NCBI GenBank assembly: GCA_937891465.1
Contig: CALAHF010000054.1
Location: 1-64,000, forward strand
Reading direction: 5' to 3'
Length of the DNA: 64,000 bases
Origin: an uncultured Verrucomicrobiales bacterium
GTDB taxonomy: Bacteria; Verrucomicrobiota; Verrucomicrobiia; Verrucomicrobiales; DEV007
The notes beneath the pieces were generated by a model. It was not told where the DNA came from. It saw nothing but the letters and a program-made list of their open reading frames with translations, and searched no databases. Positions 53,875 through 63,477 of the stretch are shown in pieces (position 1 is the first letter of the stretch; each line of letters begins with the position of its first letter). The translations under genes and the position numbers were made by a program.

Positions 53875-55248
53875 TCAGTCGGCTTTTTTTGGAATGACGA
53901 GTTTTGGTGGGCTGTCGTCGGCGACTGGATCGACTTTTTTCAGCTGCACGTCGGCGACTTCTTCTCTTTTGGCGAGCGATGGAGGATCGTCGTCGGAGCC
54001 GTCTTTTTTCTTCAAAACAGGGGATGCGTCGGGATCGGCTAAGGCTGCCGCTTTCCGAATCAGCGTGACGCCTTTGGAGTTTTGATCAAGTTCCGCAGCT
54101 TTTGATTCTGCGGTTTCCGCTTCGGGTTCAGGTTTTGCTTCTGCCTTAGGTGAAGGAGATGCAAGTTTCCGCGGGGCGAGCTTCACAGCTGGCTTTGGTT
54201 TTTCTTTTTCTCCTGCCGGTGTTGGCGTGGAATCTGTTTTGGAGGCGCTCTTTTCGTCTGCTTTAGGAGTTGGCGAGGCGAGCTTTCGCGGAGCAAGTTT
54301 GACAGCAGGTTTCGGCTTTTCCTCGACAGCTGCTTTTGGCGTGGGCGGAGCGAGCTTCCTCGGCGCGAGTTTAACGGCTGGCTCAGGTTTTTCTTCGACA
54401 ACTGGAGCAGGCTCTGGTTCAGCAATGACAGCTTTCGGTTCCGGCTTTGGAGCAGATTTTGGAGCGGGTGGTGCGAGTTTCCGAGGAGCGAGTTTTACCG
54501 CTGGTTCTGGTTTTTCTTCGACAACTGGAGCAGGCTCTGGTTCAGCAATGACTGGTGTTGCATGTGGTTCGGCCGCTGATTTAGGAGTCGGGGCTGCGAG
54601 TTTGCGGGGCGCGAGCTTCACGGCTGGCTTCGGCTTTTCTTCCGTTACTGGTGTCGAGACCGCAGAGGCAGGAGATTGTAACTGTGCACTGGGTGTGACG
54701 AATCCCTGTTTCTTCGGCGCGAGTGGTTTTTTGGAGAGACTTGCGGTTTTGGCGCCGATTGCTGGCGGCGTGGGATTTTGCAGAACAACCGTGGGTGCCG
54801 CCGCTTCAGCTACAGTAGGACTTCCCGTCGCAACGGGAGCCGGAGGAGTTGCGGTTTTTACAGCTAGTTTTTTCTTCGGCAATGCCAGCTTCTTTTTGGC
54901 CAGTTGTGTAACAGGGACTACAGCCACTGCGGGAGTGGCACCTTCGCGCATGTATTCTACTTTTACTGCTTCGCCAAGCAAAAGGTCGTCTCCATGATTA
55001 AGTTCAACTGCTTCCCCAGCTGAAATGCGGGTGCCGTTTACTTTGGTGCCGTTGGAGGAACCCATCTCGGTGATGGTGTAGCCGGTCTCCGTTTGAAGAA
55101 GCTCGACGTGTTTGCCGGAAACTTCGGCAATCAGAATCTGAATCTGATTGTCGGGGTGGCGACCGACGCCGATTTTTTTGGCATCGAGCACGTATTGAAT
55201 CGGCTCTTGATCGGCGAGTTTTACGATGAAATTGAAAGTTTGGGCCAT
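53875..55248 (-). CDS. FHA-domain protein with five KLAPRKLA repeats
   Basis: The 457-residue protein has an N-terminal FHA domain (about residues 20-95; KIGVGRHPDNQIQILIAEVS and the ITEMGSSNGTKVNG loop), which binds phosphothreonine peptides. The remainder is low-complexity and carries five copies of the block (E/K)-E-K-P-x-P-A-V-K-L-A-P-R-K-L-A-x-P-x-P-K, from about residue 205. The DNA of these blocks is also repeated (about 54140-54660). The repeat block may bind a partner or DNA. It is a possible scaffold for Ser/Thr kinase signalling; no kinase is in the window. Confidence 0.8.
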   Translation of the reverse strand: MAQTFNFIVKLADQEPIQYVLDAKKIGVGRHPDNQIQILIAEVSGKHVELLQTETGYTITEMGSSNGTKVNGTRISAGEAVELNHGDDLLLGEAVKVEYMREGATPAVAVVPVTQLAKKKLALPKKKLAVKTATPPAPVATGSPTVAEAAAPTVVLQNPTPPAIGAKTASLSKKPLAPKKQGFVTPSAQLQSPASAVSTPVTEEKPKPAVKLAPRKLAAPTPKSAAEPHATPVIAEPEPAPVVEEKPEPAVKLAPRKLAPPAPKSAPKPEPKAVIAEPEPAPVVEEKPEPAVKLAPRKLAPPTPKAAVEEKPKPAVKLAPRKLASPTPKADEKSASKTDSTPTPAGEKEKPKPAVKLAPRKLASPSPKAEAKPEPEAETAESKAAELDQNSKGVTLIRKAAALADPDASPVLKKKDGSDDDPPSLAKREEVADVQLKKVDPVADDSPPKLVIPKKAD

Positions 55249-55288
55249 AATCGCGGGGCCGCGAACTTAGTTAAATCTTTTTAAATTT

Positions 55289-56323
55289 TCAATCAGTATC
55301 AGGCTCTTTTGCTGTTTTTTTTGAAAATTTCCCCCGACAGGTTTCTGAGCAGAATTTCCCAAAGGATTCTTCGCATGATTCGCAGATGAAGGTCTGGGCA
55401 TTGCACTCGGCCCATCCGCAGTTGCGATAGCGGGGGCTGGGCTGGTCACAATGGGTGCAGTGGGAGATGATTGCGTGGGAATCGGTGTGATTCACTTCGA
55501 CCCCAACGCGCTCGTCGAAAACGTAGCAGAGTCCGTCGAAATTTCGTCCACGGGTGGCGGGGTCGTGGCTGTAATTGATGATTCCGCCGTCGAGCTGGTA
55601 GACGTCGTCGTAGCCGGAATTTTTGATAAAACCGGAGAATTTTTCGCATCGAATTCCTCCCGTGCAGTAGGTCAGGATCTTTTTGCCTGCGAGAGCGTCG
55701 GCGTTGTCGTCGAGCCACTGGGGGAAGTCGCGAAAGTTTCCGACATTGGGGCGGAGAGCGCCTTTGAAATGGCCGAGTTCGCTTTCGTAATCGTTCCGCG
55801 CATCAATCAGGACGGTGTTTTCCTCCTGCATCGCATTGTAAAAATCGATCGGCGCAAGGTGAGTGCCGGTTGTTTTGTTGGGATCGATATCGGCTTCGTT
55901 AGGCAAGCCAAGTCGAACGATTTCATGACGAATTTTGATCGAAAGTTTTGGGAAAATGTGGCCTTCGCCGCAGGGATCAATTTTAAACGGCATGTCAGCC
56001 GTGAATGGATCGGCATGAAGCGCTTCGATGTAGGCTTCGGTGTTGGGGATTGTTCCGGAGACAGTTCCGTTGAGACCTTCATCGCCAATTAGGATGCGGC
56101 CACGCAACTCAAGCCGCTCGCACAGCGTCCGGTGATCGGCGAGATATTGTTCGGTGTCTTCAATCTTCCCATACTGATAGTAGAGGAGGACTTGGAAGGG
56201 TTCTGGAATGTCGTTATCGATGTCCGAATTGAACCACGAAATTTGCGGATCGCAACGGTTCAGGAATCGGGGTTTGCGTCGGCTTTTTCCTTGAGTAAGA
56301 GTTTTGTGTGCCAAAAAAACCAA
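55289..56323 (-). CDS. trhO: rhodanese-type tRNA uridine hydroxylase
   Basis: The 344-residue protein matches the TrhO (YceA) family: FQVLLYYQYGKIED, an LIGDEGLNGTVSG N-terminal domain, then the rhodanese active site CTGGIRCEKFSGF (Cys220), and a C-terminal Cys-rich region (CTHCDQPSP and CESCEESFGKFC). TrhO hydroxylates uridine 34 of tRNA using oxygen. The start is ATG 56323 or a later codon; the family's conserved part starts near residue 40, and the start overlaps that of the divergent GTG-started gene. Confidence 0.9.
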   Translation of the reverse strand: MVFLAHKTLTQGKSRRKPRFLNRCDPQISWFNSDIDNDIPEPFQVLLYYQYGKIEDTEQYLADHRTLCERLELRGRILIGDEGLNGTVSGTIPNTEAYIEALHADPFTADMPFKIDPCGEGHIFPKLSIKIRHEIVRLGLPNEADIDPNKTTGTHLAPIDFYNAMQEENTVLIDARNDYESELGHFKGALRPNVGNFRDFPQWLDDNADALAGKKILTYCTGGIRCEKFSGFIKNSGYDDVYQLDGGIINYSHDPATRGRNFDGLCYVFDERVGVEVNHTDSHAIISHCTHCDQPSPRYRNCGWAECNAQTFICESCEESFGKFCSETCRGKFSKKTAKEPDTD

Positions 56324-57036
56324 AAGAGCTGAAGGGCAGTTACCTGCTGCTAAACAGTGAGAAAGTGCTGAAAACCGTTCAGGAATTGGCGGTGCGGATT
56401 CGTGAACGCTTTCCTGAGTCGAGTCTCTTCCTGGTCTGCGCGGAACTGGAAACGGTGTGTTCGCGCAGCCGAGAGCGGATTGATTGGATTGCTCAGCCGA
56501 TCTGGCCGCTTCGAATTTTGCGTTATATGTTGGTCGCTATAGCGCTGATCGGTGTTGGCTTCACGATATACGCGCTGCAAGTTGATCAAAGTGCAGGGGA
56601 ATTGGAACTGACGGATTGGATTCAAACCCTCGAAGCAGCCCTGAATGAGGTGGTGATGCTGGGTTTCGGAATTTTGTTTGTCTGGGGCCTGGAAGGACGT
56701 CTGAAGCGTCGGCGTGCCATGCGGGCACTGCATGAGTTGCGTTCGATCGCCCATGTGATCGATATGCATCAGCTGACGAAGGACCCCGATCGATTGGATA
56801 AGAACCGCCCAAACACGGAGTCGTCTCCCGCATTGTTAATGACGGCGTTTAATCTGCGTCGCTACCTCGATTATTGCAGTGAGATGCTGAGTTTGGTTGG
56901 CAAGGTTGCCGCATTGCATCTGCAAACGCTGGATGACGCAACGGTTGTCGCGACCGTGAATGAAATCGAGGATTTGACCACGGGCTTGAGTCGGAAGATT
57001 TGGCAGAAAATCGATATGCTGCGGGGGAAGGAGTGA
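56308..57036 (+). CDS. unknown two-helix membrane protein
   Basis: The 242-residue protein starts with GTG at 56308 and overlaps the trhO start by 16 nt on the opposite strand. It has a helical N-terminus, then a first membrane segment (ILRYMLVAIALIGVGFTIYA) and a second (ALNEVVMLGFGILFVWGL), then a helical soluble half. It has no known motif. The divergent overlapping starts limit where the promoter can lie. R13 is downstream. Confidence 0.6.
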   Translation: MPKKPKELKGSYLLLNSEKVLKTVQELAVRIRERFPESSLFLVCAELETVCSRSRERIDWIAQPIWPLRILRYMLVAIALIGVGFTIYALQVDQSAGELELTDWIQTLEAALNEVVMLGFGILFVWGLEGRLKRRRAMRALHELRSIAHVIDMHQLTKDPDRLDKNRPNTESSPALLMTAFNLRRYLDYCSEMLSLVGKVAALHLQTLDDATVVATVNEIEDLTTGLSRKIWQKIDMLRGKE

Positions 57037-57041
57037 TTTTC

Positions 57042-57083
57042 GAACGAACCCTGTTGATTCGATGAACAGACCCTGTTGGATCG
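57042..57083. repeat. dispersed 20-bp repeat, locus R13 (direct pair)
   Basis: Forward units 57042-57061 (GAACGAACCCTGTTGATTCG) and 57064-57083 (GAACAGACCCTGTTGGATCG) are separated by AT, just after the previous gene's stop and ahead of acs. Confidence 0.9.
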
Positions 57084-57122
57084 AATTTTTTCGGATTCCC
57101 GTTCATTCCCAAAAACGCTCTG

Positions 57123-57164
57123 AAATTCCCGTTAGAAAAATGCGAGTAAAGGGAGCGGGAATTT
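57123..57164. promoter_or_regulatory. inverted repeat in the acs leader region
   Basis: AAATTCCCG (57123-57131) and CGGGAATTT (57156-57164) are exact inverse complements with a 24-nt spacer, in the 283-nt region before acs. It may be an operator or transcript hairpin. Confidence 0.35.
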
Positions 57165-57319
57165 GAAGGAATTAATTGGAATTTTCGGGAAGCAAAAGTT
57201 CAAATTATTTCGCGGCTTGATTCGAAATTTCACCACTTTCACGTGTCCCAAATTTGGTTGAGGAAATTCTGCGGCTCTGTTATCGTTGCGGCTCGAATTT
57301 TCAATTTTCTAAATTTTTT

Positions 57320-59287
57320 ATGAGCAATAACATCGAATCTGTCCTGAATGAAGACCGCGTTTTTGAGCCATCGGCTGAATTTTCTGCTGGCGCCCACATT
57401 AAGTCGGTCGAAGAATATGAAGTGCTTCATGCGCGTTCGATCGAAGATCCTGATTCGTTTTGGGCTGAGCAGGCGGGCAATTTAAAGTGGCAAAAACCCT
57501 GGGATAAGGTGCTGGATTGGTCGGATGCGCCGTTTGCGAAGTGGTTCGATGGCGGAAAAATCAACGCGTCTGAAAACTGTCTCGACCGTCATGTGGCGGA
57601 CGGAAAAGGGGATCAGGTCGCGATTCATTTTGTGGGAGAACCGGGAGATACGCGGGATATCACTTTTTCCGAGCTGCTTGCTGACACGTGTAAATTTGCG
57701 AACGCATTGAAAAACCGGGGAGTTCAGAGCGGCGATCGTGTTTTGATCTACATGCCGATGGTGCCGGAAGCGGCGGTTGCGATGCTGGCATGCGCTCGGA
57801 TCGGTGCGGTTCACTCAGTGGTGTTTGGTGGATTTTCAGCTCAGTCGATTAAGGATCGTCTCGAAGATTCTGAGGCGACGGCGATCATCACGGCAGACGG
57901 CGGGTGGCGTCGGGGTGGGGTGGTTCCGCTTAAGAAAAATGTCGATGATGCGATCGAAGGAGATGATTCGATCAAGACCGTTTTTGTTCTCAAGCGTTGT
58001 GAAAATGAAATCACGATGACAGAAGGACGCGATGTGTGGTGGCATGAGGAAACGGCTGATGCGAGTGATGAATGCGAACCGGAAGGTTTTGATGCGGAGC
58101 ACCCGCTTTTCATTCTCTACACGTCTGGTTCGACCGGAAAGCCAAAGGGAATTCTGCACACGACCGGCGGTTACATGACTTACACAGCGACAACGTTCAA
58201 ATACGTTTTCGACCACAAGCCGGAAGACGTTTTCTGGTGCACCGCGGATGTTGGCTGGATCACGGGTCACAGCTACATTGTTTATGGTCCGATGGCGAAT
58301 GGCGCGACCCAGGTGATGTATGAAGGCGCTCCGAATTTCCCGGATTGGGATCGTTTTTGGGAGATCGTTGCGAAGTATAAAGTGTCGATTTTCTACACGG
58401 CTCCGACGGCGATTCGTGCGTTCATCAAAGCGGGGGATCACCATGTCGACAAACACGATTTGAGTTCGCTGCGACTACTCGGAACCGTCGGTGAACCGAT
58501 CAATCCGGAAGCATGGATGTGGTATCGCGAAAAAATCGGCGGCGGCCGTTGCCCGATTGTTGATACGTGGTGGCAGACTGAAACTGGCGGCATTATGATT
58601 TCTCCAATCCCGGGTGCGATCCCGACAAAGCCGGGCACCGCGACTCGTCCGTTTTTCGGAATTGATACCGCAATCTTTGACGAAAGCGGAATCCCTTGCG
58701 GTCCGAATGAGGGTGGAAAGCTCGTTATTCGTAAACCGTGGCCGGGAATGCTCCGCACGATTTACAAAGATCCTGAGCGTTTCAAAGAAACCTACTGGGG
58801 TGAGTATGGTGAAAATATCTATCTCGCTGGTGATGGCGCGCGCACGGATGAGGGCAAGAATTTCTGGATCGTAGGACGTCTCGACGACGTGCTGAATGTG
58901 TCTGGTCACCGACTCGGAACTGCCGAAGTTGAGAGCGCTCTGGTTTCTCACGATACCGTGGCGGAGTCAGCCGTGGTGGGGCGTCCGCATGAGATCAAAG
59001 GCCAAGCCGTGATCGCTTTCGTGACTGTGAAAGAGGGAGTGGAAACAACTGACGAGCTGAAAGCTGAATTGCGAAACCATGTCGGTACTGAAATTGGCGC
59101 GATCGCCAAGCCTGATGCGATCCTGTTTGCAGACAAATTGCCGAAGACTCGTTCGGGCAAGATCATGCGTCGTTTGCTGAAAGAAATCGTCGCCGGCGGT
59201 GAGGTGAAAGGTGATACCACAACGCTTGAAGACATGGATGTCGTTGATCAGCTGCAAGAGGAGTTTCAGAAGACTTTTGGTGCTTGA
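57320..59287 (+). CDS. acs: acetyl-CoA synthetase
   Basis: The 655-residue enzyme (ATG 57320) has all ANL-superfamily motifs of Acs: [56 protein letters not shown] and the C-terminal [16 protein letters not shown], where Lys614 is the family's regulatory acetylation site. It makes acetyl-CoA from acetate, CoA and ATP. The 283-nt upstream region holds R13 and an inverted repeat. The next reading frame, a decayed relic, begins 16 nt after its stop. Confidence 0.95.
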   Translation: MSNNIESVLNEDRVFEPSAEFSAGAHIKSVEEYEVLHARSIEDPDSFWAEQAGNLKWQKPWDKVLDWSDAPFAKWFDGGKINASENCLDRHVADGKGDQVAIHFVGEPGDTRDITFSELLADTCKFANALKNRGVQSGDRVLIYMPMVPEAAVAMLACARIGAVHSVVFGGFSAQSIKDRLEDSEATAIITADGGWRRGGVVPLKKNVDDAIEGDDSIKTVFVLKRCENEITMTEGRDVWWHEETADASDECEPEGFDAEHPLFILYTSGSTGKPKGILHTTGGYMTYTATTFKYVFDHKPEDVFWCTADVGWITGHSYIVYGPMANGATQVMYEGAPNFPDWDRFWEIVAKYKVSIFYTAPTAIRAFIKAGDHHVDKHDLSSLRLLGTVGEPINPEAWMWYREKIGGGRCPIVDTWWQTETGGIMISPIPGAIPTKPGTATRPFFGIDTAIFDESGIPCGPNEGGKLVIRKPWPGMLRTIYKDPERFKETYWGEYGENIYLAGDGARTDEGKNFWIVGRLDDVLNVSGHRLGTAEVESALVSHDTVAESAVVGRPHEIKGQAVIAFVTVKEGVETTDELKAELRNHVGTEIGAIAKPDAILFADKLPKTRSGKIMRRLLKEIVAGGEVKGDTTTLEDMDVVDQLQEEFQKTFGA

Positions 59288-59303
59288 TTGAGTTGGTATC
59301 GAA

Positions 59304-60116
59304 ATGAAGCCACCTTTGCTGCCTTCTGAAAGAAAGGCAGCATTGAGTCCAAGTCGCGGGCTGATTGTTCTCTTCATTGTTAGGGGGCTTTCAGAAGCGC
59401 AGCTTAATGAACTTGCGGACAGTCTGGAACGATTGCGGGCAACAAACGATTCATTCGTTTCTGCGCTAAAGGTCGATTACCAGATGAGTTCAAAACTTCT
59501 TGAGGAAATTAGTGAAGAAGGGATCGACGTAAAGAACCTCACCGATGGTGGTGAAAGTTCTGAAGAGGCGCAATCGTTTATGGCTGCGATGTTTAAAGAA
59601 AATCGAACGCGGTTAGTTCTTGCGGATGTTTGCCGGACTACTGTCTCAGAAGTCGAGTTTCCACGGAAGGATTCAACGAGAAATATGGTTGAAGAGCATG
59701 TTTCAACGAGTCGTGAAAATATGGTGAAATTGTGGCTCTCGGGAAATATTTCCGGGAACATTCTACTCTCACTTTTACTTCCGCTTACGGATGGTGTTTC
59801 GGACCGATTTGCGCAGAGTAAAACGGATCATAATATTTTATTCCTACAAGTTGCCGCTGAAAGATTCCGACTGAAAAATGAGGCTTGGCCAAAGAACTTG
59901 GACGAATTGGTTCCCGAATTCATTGATGCTATTCCGGTTGATTTTATGAACGGTGAGCCGCTTCGATACAATTCTGAAACGCGATGAATTTATGGAGTGG
60001 GGCGGGATTTTTTGGATAACAAAGGCGAAATCGATCCTGAACGCAGAGGGCCATTTCGAGACTTTAAGGAACCGATGGTTGAACTCGATCCCACTCTGGA
60101 ATCGGACCTGGAGTAA
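59304..60116 (+). pseudogene. C-terminal relic with an in-frame TGA, behind acs
   Basis: The frame from ATG 59304 encodes 227 residues to TGA 59985-59987, then continues in the same frame to a TAA at 60114 with another 42 codons (IYGVGRDFLDNKGEIDPERR, then EPMVELDPTLESDLE). The junction reads GEPLRYNSETR-stop-IYGVG, which looks like one protein. The N-terminus starts abruptly with a hydrophobic run (GLIVLFIVRGLSEAQLNELA) and lacks a signal peptide. The C-terminal WPKNLDELVPEFIDAIPVDF resembles the tail of large PVC hypothetical proteins. I infer that the upstream part of the gene has been lost and that a nonsense change arrived later. Confidence 0.7.
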
Positions 60117-60180
60117 TGTTGTGATTGGAACGCAATAATGTGCATTGCGCCATTGTCAGCTATTCGATACGTTCGTGATG

Positions 60181-63100
60181 ATGCGTTTCTCCTGCCCGTC
60201 TCTAACTACTTTAATCCTCGCTCTTGCTGCGGCATTTTCTACGTCTCACGGCGAAGACTCAGCAATCGATTTCAGCCGCGATATCCGGCCGATTTTGTCG
60301 GATCAGTGTTTTGTGTGTCATGGGCCAGATGAAAAGCACCGAAAGGCGAAATTACGGCTCGATACAAAAGAAGGGGCAACGGTTGATCACGATGGCGTTC
60401 GGGCAATCGATTTGGAAAAGCCGGAAAATTCGGAGATTTTGTATCGCATTTTTTCGGATGATGAAGATGACATCATGCCGCCACCGGATTTCAATCGCAC
60501 GCTGACAGCAGAGCAAAAATCACTGTTGAAACGGTGGATCGAAAGTGGTGCGCAATGGGAGGAACACTGGGCATTCGAATCGCCGAAGATTGAGACTGCC
60601 GAAGAACTAAGCATTGATCAGTTTGTCGAAAAACGTCTGACGAAAGAAGGGCTCAAATTTTCTACGGAAGCAGATCCACACGTGCTGATTCGGCGGGTGA
60701 CGTTTGATTTAACGGGGCTTCCTCCGACTCGTGATGAGGTTTTTAATTTTCTCGCCGCAGCAAAAAAAGACGGCACTGAAAAAGCTTATGAAGCGGTGGT
60801 GGATCGACTGTTGGCGTCTCCGCATTACGGCGAGCGAATGGCGCTGGCGTGGATGGATGCGGCGCGATACGGCGATTCCAGCGTGATGCATGCGGATGGG
60901 CCGCGTGACATGTGGCCGTGGCGGGACTGGGTGATTTCAGCCTACAATTCCAATATGCCATTTGATCAATTTACGGTCGAGCAGCTCGCGGGAGATCTGA
61001 TTCCAAATGCGACAGTGGATCAAAAAGTGGCGTCTGGCTTTAATCGAAATCATGCAACATCGGATGAGGGGGGTGCTATTCCTGAAGAGTTGAGAGTCGA
61101 GTATGTTGTCGATCGAGTGAAGACGACGGCGACGGTTTGGATGGGGCTGACGATGGAGTGCGCCCAGTGTCACGATCACAAATACGATCCGATTTCGCAG
61201 AAAGAGTATTTTCAGTTCTACGCCTATTTCAACAATACGTCAGATCCGGGGATGCAAACGCGGAAGGGGAATCAAGCGCCCGTGGTTGAAGTCGTTGATC
61301 CCGTTCGTCAGGAAAAAATTACGGCAGCCGAAAAGGCTGTGACCGAGTCGGACAAGAAGTTGGCCGCTCATCGGGCCGCTGCAAATCCAGCTTTTCAAAA
61401 ATGGTTGGCCGAAGCTCGTAAAAAGAGTGCGGGTGCCGAAAAGTCGGTCGAGCCAGATAGATTAGCGCATTGGTTTCCTTTCGATGAATCGGATAAAAAT
61501 TCTGTGAAAAATGCCGCTACGGGAACGGTGGGGACTTTGGTGAAAGGTGGGAAATTTGAACTGACCGATCGCAAAGGAGCTACCGGAAAAGCGCTTAAGC
61601 TTGATGGGCGTACCGCGTATGAATTCACGAGTTTTCCAGATTATGAGGCAGACAAGCCATTCACATTTACAGCTTGGTTGAAAATGCCGAAGAATGCCGG
61701 TGGATCTGTTTTCTCACGGATGGATGTCGCGAATAGCCATCGGGGATATGACTTTTGGCTGCAAGGCGGATCAATTGGATCCCACATCCTGAACGCGTTT
61801 CCTTCGAACGCGCTGAAAGTGGTAAGTGTTGAGAAACTGAAGCCGAATACCTGGCAGCACGTTGCGATTGCCTATGATGGAAGTAAGAAAGCGGCCGGGA
61901 TCAGGATTTATATCGATGGGAAATTGGCGAACAACAAAGTTGAACAGGATGTTCTGACGGGAACAATCATCACGGAAAAATCGGTCCCATTCAAGATTGG
62001 AAGTCGCAGTGCAGGTGGAAATTCAAAAGGCGAAATTGATGATCTGAGAATTTATTCAAAGGCACTCACTGGGCCGGAGATCGCGAGCACAAAAGGGGAT
62101 CCCATAGGTGGTTTGCTTTCGACCCCGGGAGATCAACTCACCGAAGCCCAGAATGAATTGCTGAAAAATCACTTCTTTACCAACCAGGATGCAGCTTACA
62201 AAAAACTGACTGCTGCCCATGGTAAACTGACGAAGGCGGTTGCTGATCTCAAGTCGAAGCCAACGACGTCAATGGTGATGCAGGATAATCCGTCGAATAA
62301 GATGCGGATGACGTATCGGCTGGAACGAGGGCATTATGAGTCGCCTGATAAAAGCGAGGAGATCAAAGCTGGAGTGCCTGCCGCATTGCCACCGCTGCCG
62401 AATGAAGCGGCACCAAATCGCTTGTCTCTTGCAAAATGGCTCACGACCGGGGGGAATCCGCTGACTTCCCGAGTTGCTGTTAATCGCTATTGGATGCTAT
62501 TTTTCGGCGAAGGCTTGGTGCGAACCGTGGAAGATTTTGGAAGCCAGGGGATGCCGCCGACGCATCCTGAATTATTAGATTTCCTTGCTGTTGATTTTGA
62601 AAAATCGGGGTGGGATGTGAAGCGAACATTGAAGCAAATGGTGATGTCGCGGACGTATCGCCAAACCTCGCGGACAACCAATCAACTTGCTGAGCGCGAT
62701 CCTGAAAACCAGCTGCTCGCTCGCGGACCGCGATTCCGATTGCAAGGGGAATTCATTCGTGATCAGGCACTGAGCATTGCCGGCCTCTTGAATAACCAAA
62801 TCGGCGGGCCGGGTGTGAAACCCTATCAGCCTACGAATATTTGGAATGAAGTGAGCTTGAACGGTGGACTGAAATATCAGCCGGACACCGGAGATAAGCT
62901 ATACCGCCGCAGCATGTATACCTATTGGAAGCGCAGCTCGCCGATGCCGAATATGGTGATCTTCGACGCGCCAAGTCGTGAAAAATGCATCATGAAACGG
63001 GCGCGTACAAACACGCCGCTTCAGGCACTGGTGACGTTAAACGATCCGCAATTTGTCGAAGCGGCCCGGATTTTTGGTGAGCAAATTTTGCGCGAAGGCG

Positions 63101-63360
63101 GAAAAACCGAAGCCGATAAATTTGCCTACGCTTTCGAAATTGCGGTCTCTCGGAAGCCGACCGAGACCGAGGTCGGTGTGTTGAAAGATGTCTTAAGCGA
63201 ACAGCGCTATCGCTTTAAAGGAACTCCTGAGACTGCGAAAGAGTTTCTCGCAATCGGAGAAAAGAAATCAGATGAAGCAATCGACCTGACTGAACGAGCC
63301 GCGTGGGCCGTGATCGGTCAGATGATTCTGAATCTCGATGAGACGCTGACTCGCGGGTGA
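60181..63360 (+). CDS. PSD1/DUF1549-DUF1553 Planctomycete cytochrome c protein with LamG domain
   Basis: The 1059-residue protein starts at ATG 60181 or the adjacent ATG 60178, opening a signal peptide (LTTLILALAAAFSTSHG). It has a PSCyt1 heme site CFVCH (Cys43, Cys46, His47), then DUF1549 (VTFDLTGLPPTRDEVFNFLA and YGERMALAWMDAARYGDSS), and a LamG/concanavalin-like domain (about residues 428-630). DUF1553 (RTVEDFGSQGMPPTHPELLD and RQTSRTTNQLAERDPENQLL) is at the end. This set is a hallmark of PVC genomes. It probably oxidises polysaccharide-derived sugars in the periplasm. Its usual DUF1501 partner is not next to it. Confidence 0.93.
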   Translation: MRFSCPSLTTLILALAAAFSTSHGEDSAIDFSRDIRPILSDQCFVCHGPDEKHRKAKLRLDTKEGATVDHDGVRAIDLEKPENSEILYRIFSDDEDDIMPPPDFNRTLTAEQKSLLKRWIESGAQWEEHWAFESPKIETAEELSIDQFVEKRLTKEGLKFSTEADPHVLIRRVTFDLTGLPPTRDEVFNFLAAAKKDGTEKAYEAVVDRLLASPHYGERMALAWMDAARYGDSSVMHADGPRDMWPWRDWVISAYNSNMPFDQFTVEQLAGDLIPNATVDQKVASGFNRNHATSDEGGAIPEELRVEYVVDRVKTTATVWMGLTMECAQCHDHKYDPISQKEYFQFYAYFNNTSDPGMQTRKGNQAPVVEVVDPVRQEKITAAEKAVTESDKKLAAHRAAANPAFQKWLAEARKKSAGAEKSVEPDRLAHWFPFDESDKNSVKNAATGTVGTLVKGGKFELTDRKGATGKALKLDGRTAYEFTSFPDYEADKPFTFTAWLKMPKNAGGSVFSRMDVANSHRGYDFWLQGGSIGSHILNAFPSNALKVVSVEKLKPNTWQHVAIAYDGSKKAAGIRIYIDGKLANNKVEQDVLTGTIITEKSVPFKIGSRSAGGNSKGEIDDLRIYSKALTGPEIASTKGDPIGGLLSTPGDQLTEAQNELLKNHFFTNQDAAYKKLTAAHGKLTKAVADLKSKPTTSMVMQDNPSNKMRMTYRLERGHYESPDKSEEIKAGVPAALPPLPNEAAPNRLSLAKWLTTGGNPLTSRVAVNRYWMLFFGEGLVRTVEDFGSQGMPPTHPELLDFLAVDFEKSGWDVKRTLKQMVMSRTYRQTSRTTNQLAERDPENQLLARGPRFRLQGEFIRDQALSIAGLLNNQIGGPGVKPYQPTNIWNEVSLNGGLKYQPDTGDKLYRRSMYTYWKRSSPMPNMVIFDAPSREKCIMKRARTNTPLQALVTLNDPQFVEAARIFGEQILREGGKTEADKFAYAFEIAVSRKPTETEVGVLKDVLSEQRYRFKGTPETAKEFLAIGEKKSDEAIDLTERAAWAVIGQMILNLDETLTRG

Positions 63361-63387
63361 AAGTGAGAGGCAGAATTCGAAACAGAG

Positions 63388-63459
63388 TAGGCAAAGGAAT
63401 AGGGGCAAAAGAATCAATTCCACTGCCACACAATTCCTCTGCCCTCATTCCTTTGCCTA
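63388..63459. terminator. 72-bp inverted repeat between converging genes
   Basis: Left arm 63388-63414 (TAGGCAAAGGAATAGGGGC...) and right arm 63433-63459 (its inverse complement) are each 27 nt with about four mismatches and an 18-nt loop. It lies 28 nt after the PSD1 gene and 19 nt before the end of the opposite gene, so it could end both transcripts. No strong T run is visible. Confidence 0.6.
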
Positions 63460-63477
63460 TTCGCCTGATCGTTTTTC

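Noticed and set aside
54227..54997. A 256-codon open frame on the plus strand opposite the FHA gene
   Set aside because: It is Gly/Ala/Ser-rich and repeats exactly in step with the KLAPRKLA blocks on the other strand, so it is a mirror of the repeated low-complexity DNA.
55451..56092. A 213-codon frame opposite trhO
   Set aside because: trhO has its active site and family length; the opposite frame is a shadow.
2048..57083. The dispersed repeats as a CRISPR array
   Set aside because: Copies are spread over 55 kb, paired with 2-3 nt between them, and there are no cas genes or unique equal-length spacers.
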